Shown here: positions 8,788 to 17,008 of the stretch, one piece after another
Layout of the letters: each line of letters begins with the position of its first letter
How positions within the stretch are numbered: the stretch's first letter is position 1
Assembly: GCA_029060065.1 (NCBI GenBank)
Contig: JAIDUT010000038.1
Span: 1-32,634 of the forward strand
From: Clostridia bacterium
GTDB lineage: Bacteria; Bacillota; Clostridia; Christensenellales; UBA3700
DNA: 32,634 bases
Direction: 5' to 3'
Notes under the pieces: model-generated
Database searches by the model: none
What the model was told of the DNA's origin: nothing
What the model saw: the letters and a program-made list of their open reading frames with translations, nothing else
Program-made: the position numbers and the translations under genes

Positions 8788-9735
8788 ATGTCGAAGAACA
8801 AGTTTTATCACAACAATAATAATAAGAAAAAGTTCGACGCGCAAGTCGAGGCGAAAAAGGTATTGGAAGCCAACAAAGGAAAGAGTCAAGACCTAATGAA
8901 ACCCATTGAGGAGCTTGGTCTTTCCGAAGCGACTTACAATGCGCTCAAAGCTGGCAGGATTAATATTGTGGCAGATCTTGCGTGCAGGACTTTTCAGCAG
9001 ATGTACAAGATACAAAATATCGGCAAAAAGAATTGCATAGAGATATCCAAAGCTATGTCCAAGTTGGGCGTGAATTTCGCGCAGGACGACGCGCAACAAT
9101 CTCAACCTACAAAGAATAATAATCAAAATTCTAAGAATTCTCAACAGAATTTATCTCGAGATAGGTCGCAAAACAATTTCGCTAAGGACCGCAGGGACAA
9201 CAATAACAAAGGGAAAAAACAAAGGAGCGAAAGTGATTCTCTCAACGAATATTTGAGCAGACAATACGCAGGTATGACAATGTCTGAGATAATTATGGGC
9301 AAGCGTCAGCGTCCTGCAGTGGAGAAGATTGAGAGACCTCCTCTCACGGAAAAGAGCCTAATCAAATTTTGCCGTAAAGGCAAATGGGGTTACAAAGATT
9401 GGAAGGGCAATGTCGTCGTGCCTCCTTCATATGAAGAAGCGTTCGGTTTTTTTGAAGAGAGAGCTTGCGTAGAAAAAGACGGGAAGTTAGGCTATATCGA
9501 CAGGGAAAATAATCTGATAATAGATTATAAGTATGACTGCGCTACTTCATTTAGCGAGGGACTTGCTTCGGTTACAGTTGGAGAGAAAAGCGGTTATATA
9601 GATTTAGAAGGCAATCTAATCGTGGACTTTATTTACGACATTGCCACACCGTTTTCAGACGGAAAAGCTATTGTAAGACAAAACGAACGTTGGGGAGTTT
9701 TGAGCAGAGAAAACCTCAGCGTATTTTGGAGATAA
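8788..9735 (+). CDS. RNA polymerase alpha-CTD-like (HhH) domain fused to WG-repeat domain
   Basis: PIEELGLSEATYNALKAGRINIVADLACRTFQQMYKIQNIGKKNCIEISKAMSKLGVNF resembles RpoA CTD; C-terminal WG repeats KWGYKDWKGNVVVPPSYEEAFGF / LGYIDRENNLIIDYKYDCATSF / SGYIDLEGNLIVDFIYDIATPF / RWGVL. ATG 8788 (RBS aagga) preferred over the TTG at 8707. Confidence 0.8.
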   Translation: MSKNKFYHNNNNKKKFDAQVEAKKVLEANKGKSQDLMKPIEELGLSEATYNALKAGRINIVADLACRTFQQMYKIQNIGKKNCIEISKAMSKLGVNFAQDDAQQSQPTKNNNQNSKNSQQNLSRDRSQNNFAKDRRDNNNKGKKQRSESDSLNEYLSRQYAGMTMSEIIMGKRQRPAVEKIERPPLTEKSLIKFCRKGKWGYKDWKGNVVVPPSYEEAFGFFEERACVEKDGKLGYIDRENNLIIDYKYDCATSFSEGLASVTVGEKSGYIDLEGNLIVDFIYDIATPFSDGKAIVRQNERWGVLSRENLSVFWR

Positions 9736-9750
9736 AAGGAGAATACTACT

Positions 9751-10137
9751 ATGATGCAAAAACAAAGGCTACTTGAGAATGCGTTGCTCGTAATGAAGAA
9801 TGCGCACGCTCCGTATTCGGGATATAAGATAGGTTGCGCTGTTATGGGTGAGAGCGGTAAGATTTACGTTGGTTGCAATATAGAGAACGTCAGCTACGGC
9901 GCGACGATATGCGCGGAACAAGTTGCGATGGGTACGGCTATTGCCGGTAGTGAAAAGGGGTTTTTAGCAATGGCAATCGTCAGCTCGGGAGAGAGTATGC
10001 CTTATCCTTGCGGAATAGTAAGACAGTTCATCAAAGAGTTTTGCAATGACCTCGTTATTTTCGTATCTAATAATAAAGGCGAAGTAGTTACTACCAATAT
10101 CAGCGAACTCTATCCCGACAGTTTCGATTTGAAATAA
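9751..10137 (+). CDS. cdd: cytidine deaminase family protein
   Basis: AHAPYSGYKIGCAV, GCNIENVSYGATICAEQVAMG, SGESMPYPCGIVRQFIKEFC; RBS aaaggag. Confidence 0.88.
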   Translation: MMQKQRLLENALLVMKNAHAPYSGYKIGCAVMGESGKIYVGCNIENVSYGATICAEQVAMGTAIAGSEKGFLAMAIVSSGESMPYPCGIVRQFIKEFCNDLVIFVSNNKGEVVTTNISELYPDSFDLK

Positions 10138-10156
10138 GTTATATTAAATATTACTG

Positions 10157-10191
10157 TAAAAAACAAGTCGCTTTTAAGCGACTTGTTTTTA
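10157..10191. terminator. bidirectional Rho-independent terminator between convergent genes
   Basis: aaaaacaagtcgctt/aagcgacttgttttt: perfect stem with A-run on one side and T-run on the other. Confidence 0.85.
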
Positions 10192-10206
10192 TTAGTTATT
10201 TATCGA

Positions 10207-11268
10207 TTACTTCATTAAAGCGTCCTTCAAACTTTGGTCTATATTCATTTTATCCAACTTGGATTTGTCGTACGAAAACCACTGTTCGTATATATTATCG
10301 CTTGAGCCTTTAATAGTTCCAAGAATAGTGGCTTCCCATTTATTTTTGTTGATATACGTTCTGATAAGTCCGCACTCCCAAATCTCTATTTTTACGCGCT
10401 TTTGCGCATATCTGAATTTATTGATAGCTCCGTTTTCCAGCATATCGTCGTTGGAATACTTCAAAGTTTCGTCGTTGCAGTTGATTTCTGCTTCGAGATA
10501 GTATATGCCTGTTTCCGCATCGTATTTCAAAAGTCCCGCCGTGATTGGCTTTTCAGTATCATAATCGTCGGAAGTAAAGCCTTTATAGCTAAATCTAGAA
10601 TATGTCATTTTCATATATTCGTCGTAAGACATTTTGGTTGATTTAGGATTATTGAAGACGATGGCGTTTTGATCAGGGAATTTTAGTAAAGAGTCTTGGT
10701 TGCTTTTTCCGTTTTTGGAAAAGTAGAAATCTTGATTATTAGGGGAATAGACTCTTTTTGTAAAGTTAAGCGCTTTAGCGAGTATCGTAAAAGTAGCTTC
10801 GTTTACGTCTTTGCCTCTTTGCCCGTTTTTATTTAGTATGTACCCGTCTACGACAAGACCGTACGTATCGAAATAATATGTGTTATTGTCGAATATGCGG
10901 ATATCGCGCGTTTGCATAGAACCGACTATCGGTTCGCCGGCTATTACCATTTGCGCAACTCCCGAACCGTAAGCTCCGCCGGCAAAAAAATCGCAGTCGA
11001 TAAGATTTTGGTTGGCAAGTCTAATAATATATTCTATAGAATCGAGCACCGCTTGATCAGTCGTGTCGGTATCGCTTAGACTGATTTTAGTTTTATCTAC
11101 AGGGATTGCTTTCGCCATCGCTTCTTGCGTAGGCGCTTCAGCTAATCCGTCGAAGTTAAGATCTGCCTCGGCATAGTTGGCTTTTCCGGCACATCCGGAA
11201 AGTAAGACAACTATCAACGTCAATATAACGAGCATTGACGTTATAATAAGCGTCTTAATTTTTTTCAT
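10207..11268 (-). CDS. putative lipoprotein, unknown function
   Basis: Signal peptide MKKIKTLIITSMLVILTLIVVLLSGCAG with lipobox; 353 aa. Confidence 0.75.
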   Translation of the reverse strand: MKKIKTLIITSMLVILTLIVVLLSGCAGKANYAEADLNFDGLAEAPTQEAMAKAIPVDKTKISLSDTDTTDQAVLDSIEYIIRLANQNLIDCDFFAGGAYGSGVAQMVIAGEPIVGSMQTRDIRIFDNNTYYFDTYGLVVDGYILNKNGQRGKDVNEATFTILAKALNFTKRVYSPNNQDFYFSKNGKSNQDSLLKFPDQNAIVFNNPKSTKMSYDEYMKMTYSRFSYKGFTSDDYDTEKPITAGLLKYDAETGIYYLEAEINCNDETLKYSNDDMLENGAINKFRYAQKRVKIEIWECGLIRTYINKNKWEATILGTIKGSSDNIYEQWFSYDKSKLDKMNIDQSLKDALMK

Positions 11269-11465
11269 AATTAATCCCCCGCATATACGTTTTGCAGTAT
11301 ATTATATATTAAATTATACTGAAATTTCTGCGCTATGTCAATATTAAAAAACTTTTCGCGAGTTTTGGCGATACTTAACCCAATAACTCTACTCAAAAAG
11401 TTGTATAAATTTATTATTTATGTTAAAATAATGGCAAAGAAAAACTTTTTGGAGATAAAATCGAT

Positions 11466-12227
11466 TTGGAAATTGTTTGGAAAATAATCGCAACACTATC
11501 CGCATACTTTGTGGGCGCGATTAACATGGCGACCATAATAGGGGCTATAAAAGGTAGGAATATCAAGAATCTCGGAAGCGGTAACCCCGGCACTATGAAC
11601 GTGATGAGAAGCATAGGCAAGGGATGGGGAGCGTTGACGTTTGCTTTCGACTGCGCCAAGGGCGTAGCATTTGCTCTCATTGGCAGATATGCTATTGACG
11701 GCGGGTCGGCAGATTGGATGTTTATACTTGGCGCGGTAGCAGTGATAGGACATATTTTCCCGATATATACCAAATTTAAGGGCGGTAAAGGCGTTGCGAC
11801 AACGCTGGGCGTATTCTTGGTAGCGTCGCCTATAGTCGGGCCTTGCGTGCTACTGGGACTTGTGATATATTTATTGTTTTGCAAAATTGGATTTATCGGA
11901 TCGTATCTTGCGGTAACCGCATTGACCGTATATAATTGCATAAAATACAGAGCCAGCATAGTTGCTATAGTATGTTGTTTGATTATATGGCTACTTGTGA
12001 TTGTAAGACATAAGGACAACGTCGTGAGATTTTTGAAAGGCAAGGAGAATACGCTTTCACTCGTTGGCAAGAACGAAGTCAAGGAAGTTAAAGAAAATTC
12101 CGATACGGTTACGGATAAAGAAGAGCAGACCGCTAAAAGTGAAAGCGAACCTAAAGAAGATTGTGATAATATGGAACATGATGTTATTCAAAACGAACAA
12201 AATCAAGACGATAGAGATAAAAAGTAA
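11466..12227 (+). CDS. plsY: acyl-phosphate glycerol-3-phosphate acyltransferase with acidic C-terminal tail
   Basis: NIKNLGSGNPGTMNVMRSIGKGWGALTFAFDCAKG, GHIFPIYTKFKGGKGVATTLG, VRHKDNVVRFLKGKE. TTG start, GGAG upstream. Confidence 0.92.
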   Translation: MEIVWKIIATLSAYFVGAINMATIIGAIKGRNIKNLGSGNPGTMNVMRSIGKGWGALTFAFDCAKGVAFALIGRYAIDGGSADWMFILGAVAVIGHIFPIYTKFKGGKGVATTLGVFLVASPIVGPCVLLGLVIYLLFCKIGFIGSYLAVTALTVYNCIKYRASIVAIVCCLIIWLLVIVRHKDNVVRFLKGKENTLSLVGKNEVKEVKENSDTVTDKEEQTAKSESEPKEDCDNMEHDVIQNEQNQDDRDKK

Positions 12228-12242
12228 TTAGTAGAGGTAGAT

Positions 12243-13334
12243 ATGAAACTAGGAGTTGTAGGACTTCCCAACGTGGGAAAAAGCACGTTATTTAATGCAA
12301 TTACGCAAGCCGGAGCAGAGAGCGCTAACTATCCTTTCTGCACTATAGAGCCGAACGTTGGCGTAGTAGCTGTGCCTGACGAAAGACTTGCGCTTTTAGC
12401 AAAACTTTACAACAGCAAAAAGATTACGCCTACGGCGCTTGAATTTGTAGACATAGCGGGGCTTGTCAAGGGCGCGTCCAAGGGCGAAGGACTTGGAAAT
12501 AAATTTCTTTCTCATATAAGAGAAGTCGATGCGATAGTACACGTTGTAAGATGTTTTGACGATGCAAATATAACTCACGTAGACGGCAACGTCAATCCGT
12601 TGAGAGATATAGAAACCATAGAATTTGAATTGATATTCGCCGATATGGAAAGCGTTCAAAAGCGAGCTAATAAGGCGAGGACTTCGGCAAAGGGCGGAGA
12701 TAAAAAGTATCTTGTCGAAGCCGAACTTATGGATAGAATATACGCCGAGTTGGAGAAAGGCACGCCGGCTAGATTGATAAATATGACGGACGATGAAAAG
12801 GAAATGGCACGAGATTTATTCTTGCTCACGTCCAAGCCCGTTATATACGCTACTAACGTAGGAGAGGACGATGTCGCCAACGGCGGTAACGAGTATGTGA
12901 GCAAAGTTCAAGAGTTTGCCAATACGCAAGGCGCAAAGACTATAATGATATGCGCAAAGCTCGAAGAAGAACTCGCGGGACTTGACGAAGAAGATAAACA
13001 ACTGTTCAGAGAAGAATACGGCATTAAGCAAAGCGGACTTGACCAACTTGTTTCGGCTTGCTACGATTTGCTGGGACTTATCAGTTATCTGACGGCAGGA
13101 GAGAAAGAAACGAGAGCTTGGACTATTACCAAAGGAACGAAAGCTCCGCAGGCGGCAGGTAAGATTCACAGCGATTTTGAAAGGGGATTTATAAGAGCCG
13201 AGATAGTCGACTGGAAAGTACTTTTGGAGTGCGGGTCTTACGTTATGGCAAAGGAAAAAGGTAAAGTTAGAAGCGAAGGCAAAGATTACGTAATCAAGGA
13301 CGGCGACGTAGTACTATTCCGTTTCAACGTATAA
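12243..13334 (+). CDS. ychF: redox-regulated ATPase/GTPase YchF
   Basis: MKLGVVGLPNVGKSTLFNAIT, NYPFCTIEPNVGVV, VDIAGLVKGASKGEGLGNKFLSHIREVDAIVHVVRCF, C-terminal GKVRSEGKDYVIKDGDVVLFRFNV. Confidence 0.97.
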   Translation: MKLGVVGLPNVGKSTLFNAITQAGAESANYPFCTIEPNVGVVAVPDERLALLAKLYNSKKITPTALEFVDIAGLVKGASKGEGLGNKFLSHIREVDAIVHVVRCFDDANITHVDGNVNPLRDIETIEFELIFADMESVQKRANKARTSAKGGDKKYLVEAELMDRIYAELEKGTPARLINMTDDEKEMARDLFLLTSKPVIYATNVGEDDVANGGNEYVSKVQEFANTQGAKTIMICAKLEEELAGLDEEDKQLFREEYGIKQSGLDQLVSACYDLLGLISYLTAGEKETRAWTITKGTKAPQAAGKIHSDFERGFIRAEIVDWKVLLECGSYVMAKEKGKVRSEGKDYVIKDGDVVLFRFNV

Positions 13335-13357
13335 TTATCAGTAAATTAAAGGAATAT

Positions 13358-15043
13358 ATGGATTATAAACAACTTATTATTGACAGCATAAAATTAGACG
13401 GCGTGAATAAGCAAGATATGCTTGCGCTTGTGACTACTCCCAAAGACAGTGCTATGGGCGACCTTTGTATACCTTGTTTCAAGATTGCAAAGGAGATGAA
13501 AAAGTCGCCAATCGTCATTGCCGAAGAGATAGCGAAATCTGTCGACAAAAAAGATATGATAGAAGAAGTCAACGCAGTCGCAGGATTTGTCAACTTCAAG
13601 TTCAACAACGTGAAATTTGCTAAGCAAGTGCTTGACGAAGTATTAGACAAGGGTAATGATTACGGTAAGAGCGACGAGGGAAAAGGCAAGACGATATGTA
13701 TCGACTATTCTTCTGTCAATATTGCCAAGCCTTTTCACATGGGGCATTTGCTCAATACTGCTCTTGGCGGAGCTATTTACCGCATATATACTGCGCTTGG
13801 ATATAACGTTGTGGGTATAAATCACTTGGGAGATTGGGGTACGCAATTCGGCAAACTTATCGTAGCCTACAAATTGTGGGGGGACAAAAAGGATATCGAC
13901 GAACGAGGTGTAAGAGCGCTTGTAGAGATATATGTCAAGTTCCACAAAGAAGAAGAGAAAAATCCCGCTTTGGCAGATGAAGCGAGGGCTTGGTTTAAGG
14001 CAATAGAGAGCGGAAATAAAGAAGCCTTAGAACTCTTTGAATTTTTCAAGGAGATTACGCTTAAGGAAGTCAACAGAATTTATGACAGATTGCATATTAA
14101 ATTCGACAGCTTTGCAGGCGAGTCTTTTTACAACGACAAGATGCAACCCGTACTTGACGAATTGACGGAGAAGGGACTCTTGCAAGAGAGCGAGGGCGCA
14201 AAGGTGGTTATGTTTGACGACGGTATGGCGCCTTGCTTGTTACAACGCTCCGACGGCGCAACGCTCTACGCGACAAGAGATATGGCTGCGGCTTTTTACA
14301 GAAAGAATATCTATAACTTTGACAAATGTCTGTATGTAGTGGCTTATCAGCAGAATTTGCACTTCCAACAGATATTCAAAGTACTTGAGATGATGGGGTG
14401 CGAATGGTCGAAAGATATGGTGCATGTGGCGCACGGTATGGTATCCTTGGAGAACGGCTCAATGTCTACGAGAGATGGCAACGTGGTATTCTTGGAAGAC
14501 GTACTCAATAGCGTAGTCGAAAAGGCTAAGAAGGTCATTGAAGAAAAGAATCCTAACCTCGAAGATAAGGATAAGATTGCCGAGCAAATAGGCGTGGGCG
14601 CAACGCTTTTCGGCGTGCTTTACAACAGCAGAATAAAGGATATGGTTTTCTCCTTTGACAAAGTTCTTAATTTTGAGGGAGAAACGGGACCGTACGTGCA
14701 GTATACCTACGCAAGGTGCAACAGCTTATTCGACAAGTGCGGGGATATAGGTCAAGAGATTGATTATACCGGACTTGACAACGCGTCGAGCAAAGCTATT
14801 GTAGCGCTTCTTGATAAGTATCCGCAAATACTTCAAGAGAGCGCAAAGAAATACGAGCCAAGCGTAGTTACGAGATATGCGATAGATTTGGCTCAGGCTT
14901 TCAACAAATTCTATTTTGAGTGTAAGATAAGTACCGAAAGAGAAGGGATTAAGAATTCGCGACTTTTATTGACCAAATCGGTGCGACAGGTTTTGGGCAA
15001 CGCTTTGGCTTTACTGGGTATTGAAACTCCGCAAAAGATGTGA
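13358..15043 (+). CDS. argS: arginyl-tRNA synthetase
   Basis: IDYSSVNIAKPFHMGHLLNTALGGAIYRIYTALGYNVVGINHLGDWGTQFGKL; C-terminal anticodon-binding region FNKFYFECKI...LLLTKSVRQVLGNALALLGIETPQKM. Confidence 0.96.
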   Translation: MDYKQLIIDSIKLDGVNKQDMLALVTTPKDSAMGDLCIPCFKIAKEMKKSPIVIAEEIAKSVDKKDMIEEVNAVAGFVNFKFNNVKFAKQVLDEVLDKGNDYGKSDEGKGKTICIDYSSVNIAKPFHMGHLLNTALGGAIYRIYTALGYNVVGINHLGDWGTQFGKLIVAYKLWGDKKDIDERGVRALVEIYVKFHKEEEKNPALADEARAWFKAIESGNKEALELFEFFKEITLKEVNRIYDRLHIKFDSFAGESFYNDKMQPVLDELTEKGLLQESEGAKVVMFDDGMAPCLLQRSDGATLYATRDMAAAFYRKNIYNFDKCLYVVAYQQNLHFQQIFKVLEMMGCEWSKDMVHVAHGMVSLENGSMSTRDGNVVFLEDVLNSVVEKAKKVIEEKNPNLEDKDKIAEQIGVGATLFGVLYNSRIKDMVFSFDKVLNFEGETGPYVQYTYARCNSLFDKCGDIGQEIDYTGLDNASSKAIVALLDKYPQILQESAKKYEPSVVTRYAIDLAQAFNKFYFECKISTEREGIKNSRLLLTKSVRQVLGNALALLGIETPQKM

Positions 15044-15068
15044 CATCTGTTATTCAATCAGATAATTT

Positions 15069-15095
15069 CCCTAACGCTACACAGTGGCGTTAGGG
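15069..15095. repeat. strong inverted repeat/hairpin downstream of argS
   Basis: ccctaacgc...gcgttaggg perfect 9-bp arms. Confidence 0.7.
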
Positions 15096-15101
15096 GTTTA
15101 G

Positions 15102-15128
15102 AAAAGTCTGATCGACTTTTATTTTTTT
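15102..15128 (+). terminator. Rho-independent terminator after argS
   Basis: aaaagtc/gactttt stem followed by atttttttt-like T-run. Confidence 0.75.
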
Positions 15129-15140
15129 GCCAAAATTGGT

Positions 15141-15168
15141 TTGACAATAAAAATTTAAGTGTTATAAT
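15141..15168 (+). promoter_or_regulatory. promoter of ABC exporter operon
   Basis: TTGACA (15141-15146), 16-nt spacer, TATAAT (15163-15168); RBS aaggagat before GTG start. Confidence 0.8.
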
Positions 15169-15214
15169 TACTATTAAATAATTAAATATACATAGATTAT
15201 ATAAGGAGATAAAA

Positions 15215-17008
15215 GTGAACGTAGTTAAGAAATTAATGAAGAGCATAAGACAGTTCAAAGGCGTTTCGATACTTTCGCCGGTGTTTGTAACGGTTGAAGT
15301 TGCTTTGGAATGTATTATACCGCTCTATATGATTGAAATGATTGAAAAGATAAAAGCTGATAATTCTATTAAGAATATTTTACTTTATGGTGCAATACTA
15401 TTGGTTCTTTCGGGTGTGTCATTGATTTTTGGCGTACTTGCAGGTAAGTTTGCCGCTACGGCGTCCACTGGTTTTGCTAAGAACTTACGGCAGGATATGT
15501 ATTACCGTATTCAAGGTTTTGCATTTTCCAACATAGACAAATTTTCCGCGCCGAGTTTGGTTACGAGAATGACGACGGATGTTTCCAACGTGCAACTTGC
15601 TTATATGATGATAGTAAGAGTAGCAGTGAGATCGCCTATAATGTTAGTTTTCTCACTGATAATGGCTTTTGTCATCAACTATAAAGTGGCGTTCATATTC
15701 TTGGCAATCATACCCATATTGGGCATAGGCTTGTTCGTGCTGTTTAGATTCGTAGACCCGATATTTACGAGGGTATTCAAGAAGTATGACGCTATGAATG
15801 AATCCATTCAAGAGAATATAAAGGGCATAAGAGTAGTCAAGTCTTACGTGAGAGGCGATTACGAGGAGAATAAGTTCCAAAAGACGTCTAACGACGTGCG
15901 TTATGACTTCTTGAAAGGTGAAAAAATTATAGCTTTTGCCAATCCGTTGATGCAATTTTCCATATGGTCGTCAATCACGCTTATATGCTTTTTAGTTCCG
16001 ATGTTTGGATTGAAAAACGGTGTGTCCGCCAATCCAGACGAAGCGTCGGCGACAATATCGGCAGAAATATCGTCGCTTATAGTTTACGCTACGCAAATAC
16101 TTTCTTCGCTAATGATGTTAAGCATGGTAATGATAATGATTTCTATGGCTAACACTTCGTCAAAGCGTATAGTGGAAGTATTGAGTGAAGAGAGTGATTT
16201 ACATAGTCCGGAAAATGCGATATATGAGGTCAAGAACGGTGACGTGCGCTTTGAAGACGTTGACTTCAAGTACGATATCAAAGCTGACAGACGCGCTCTT
16301 AAGGGCGTTAATCTCGATATCAAGTCTGGCGAAACGGTAGGTATTATCGGAGGTACTGGTAGCAGTAAGACTTCGCTTGTCAATCTAATCCCAAGGCTTT
16401 ATGACGCTACGAGCGGTCACGTTTATGTCGGAGGACTTAACGTCAAGGATTATGATTTGGAAACCTTGCGTAACCAAGTTGCCGTAGTATTGCAAAAGAA
16501 CGTGCTTTTCTCGGGTACTATAAAGGAGAACTTGCGTTGGGGTAATCCCGATGCCAGCGATGAAGAACTTGAGAGAGTGTGTAAGTTGGCTCAGGCTCAC
16601 GATTTTATAATGGGCTTCCCGGACAAATACGATACGTATATTGAGCAAGGCGGAACCAACGTATCGGGCGGACAAAAGCAAAGACTATGTATAGCGAGAG
16701 CGTTGCTCAAGAAGCCTAAGATACTTATTCTCGACGACTCGACAAGCGCGGTTGATACTAAGACTGACGCTCTTATTCGTAAGGCGTTTGCGGAAGAGAT
16801 ACCAAATACTACCAAGTTTATTATCGCGCAAAGAGTTGCGTCAGTGCAAGACGCAGACAAAATTATCGTAATGGACGGCGGAAGCATAGCCGATATGGGC
16901 ACGCACGAAGAATTGCTTTCCCGCAATGCAATATATCAAGAGGTGTACTACTCTCAAAACAAGACAAATAACGACGGGGAGGTAAAGATAAATGGCTCAA
17001 AGAACTAA
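15215..17008 (+). CDS. ABC exporter, fused permease/ATPase, degenerate-site half of heterodimer
   Basis: TM domain plus NBD with GGTGSSKT Walker A, VSGGQKQRLCIARAL signature, LILDDSTSAVD (Asp in place of catalytic Glu). Confidence 0.93.
   Translation: MNVVKKLMKSIRQFKGVSILSPVFVTVEVALECIIPLYMIEMIEKIKADNSIKNILLYGAILLVLSGVSLIFGVLAGKFAATASTGFAKNLRQDMYYRIQGFAFSNIDKFSAPSLVTRMTTDVSNVQLAYMMIVRVAVRSPIMLVFSLIMAFVINYKVAFIFLAIIPILGIGLFVLFRFVDPIFTRVFKKYDAMNESIQENIKGIRVVKSYVRGDYEENKFQKTSNDVRYDFLKGEKIIAFANPLMQFSIWSSITLICFLVPMFGLKNGVSANPDEASATISAEISSLIVYATQILSSLMMLSMVMIMISMANTSSKRIVEVLSEESDLHSPENAIYEVKNGDVRFEDVDFKYDIKADRRALKGVNLDIKSGETVGIIGGTGSSKTSLVNLIPRLYDATSGHVYVGGLNVKDYDLETLRNQVAVVLQKNVLFSGTIKENLRWGNPDASDEELERVCKLAQAHDFIMGFPDKYDTYIEQGGTNVSGGQKQRLCIARALLKKPKILILDDSTSAVDTKTDALIRKAFAEEIPNTTKFIIAQRVASVQDADKIIVMDGGSIADMGTHEELLSRNAIYQEVYYSQNKTNNDGEVKINGSKN

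Noticed and set aside
11423-12082. 219-aa minus-strand ORF opposite plsY
   Set aside because: Antisense shadow of a well-supported plsY; no SD, no recognizable family, low-complexity composition.
16349-16372. GGTGSSKT Walker A as an inactivating mutation
   Set aside because: This Ser variant is familiar from Firmicutes heterodimeric exporters; covered under the heterodimer observation rather than as a defect.
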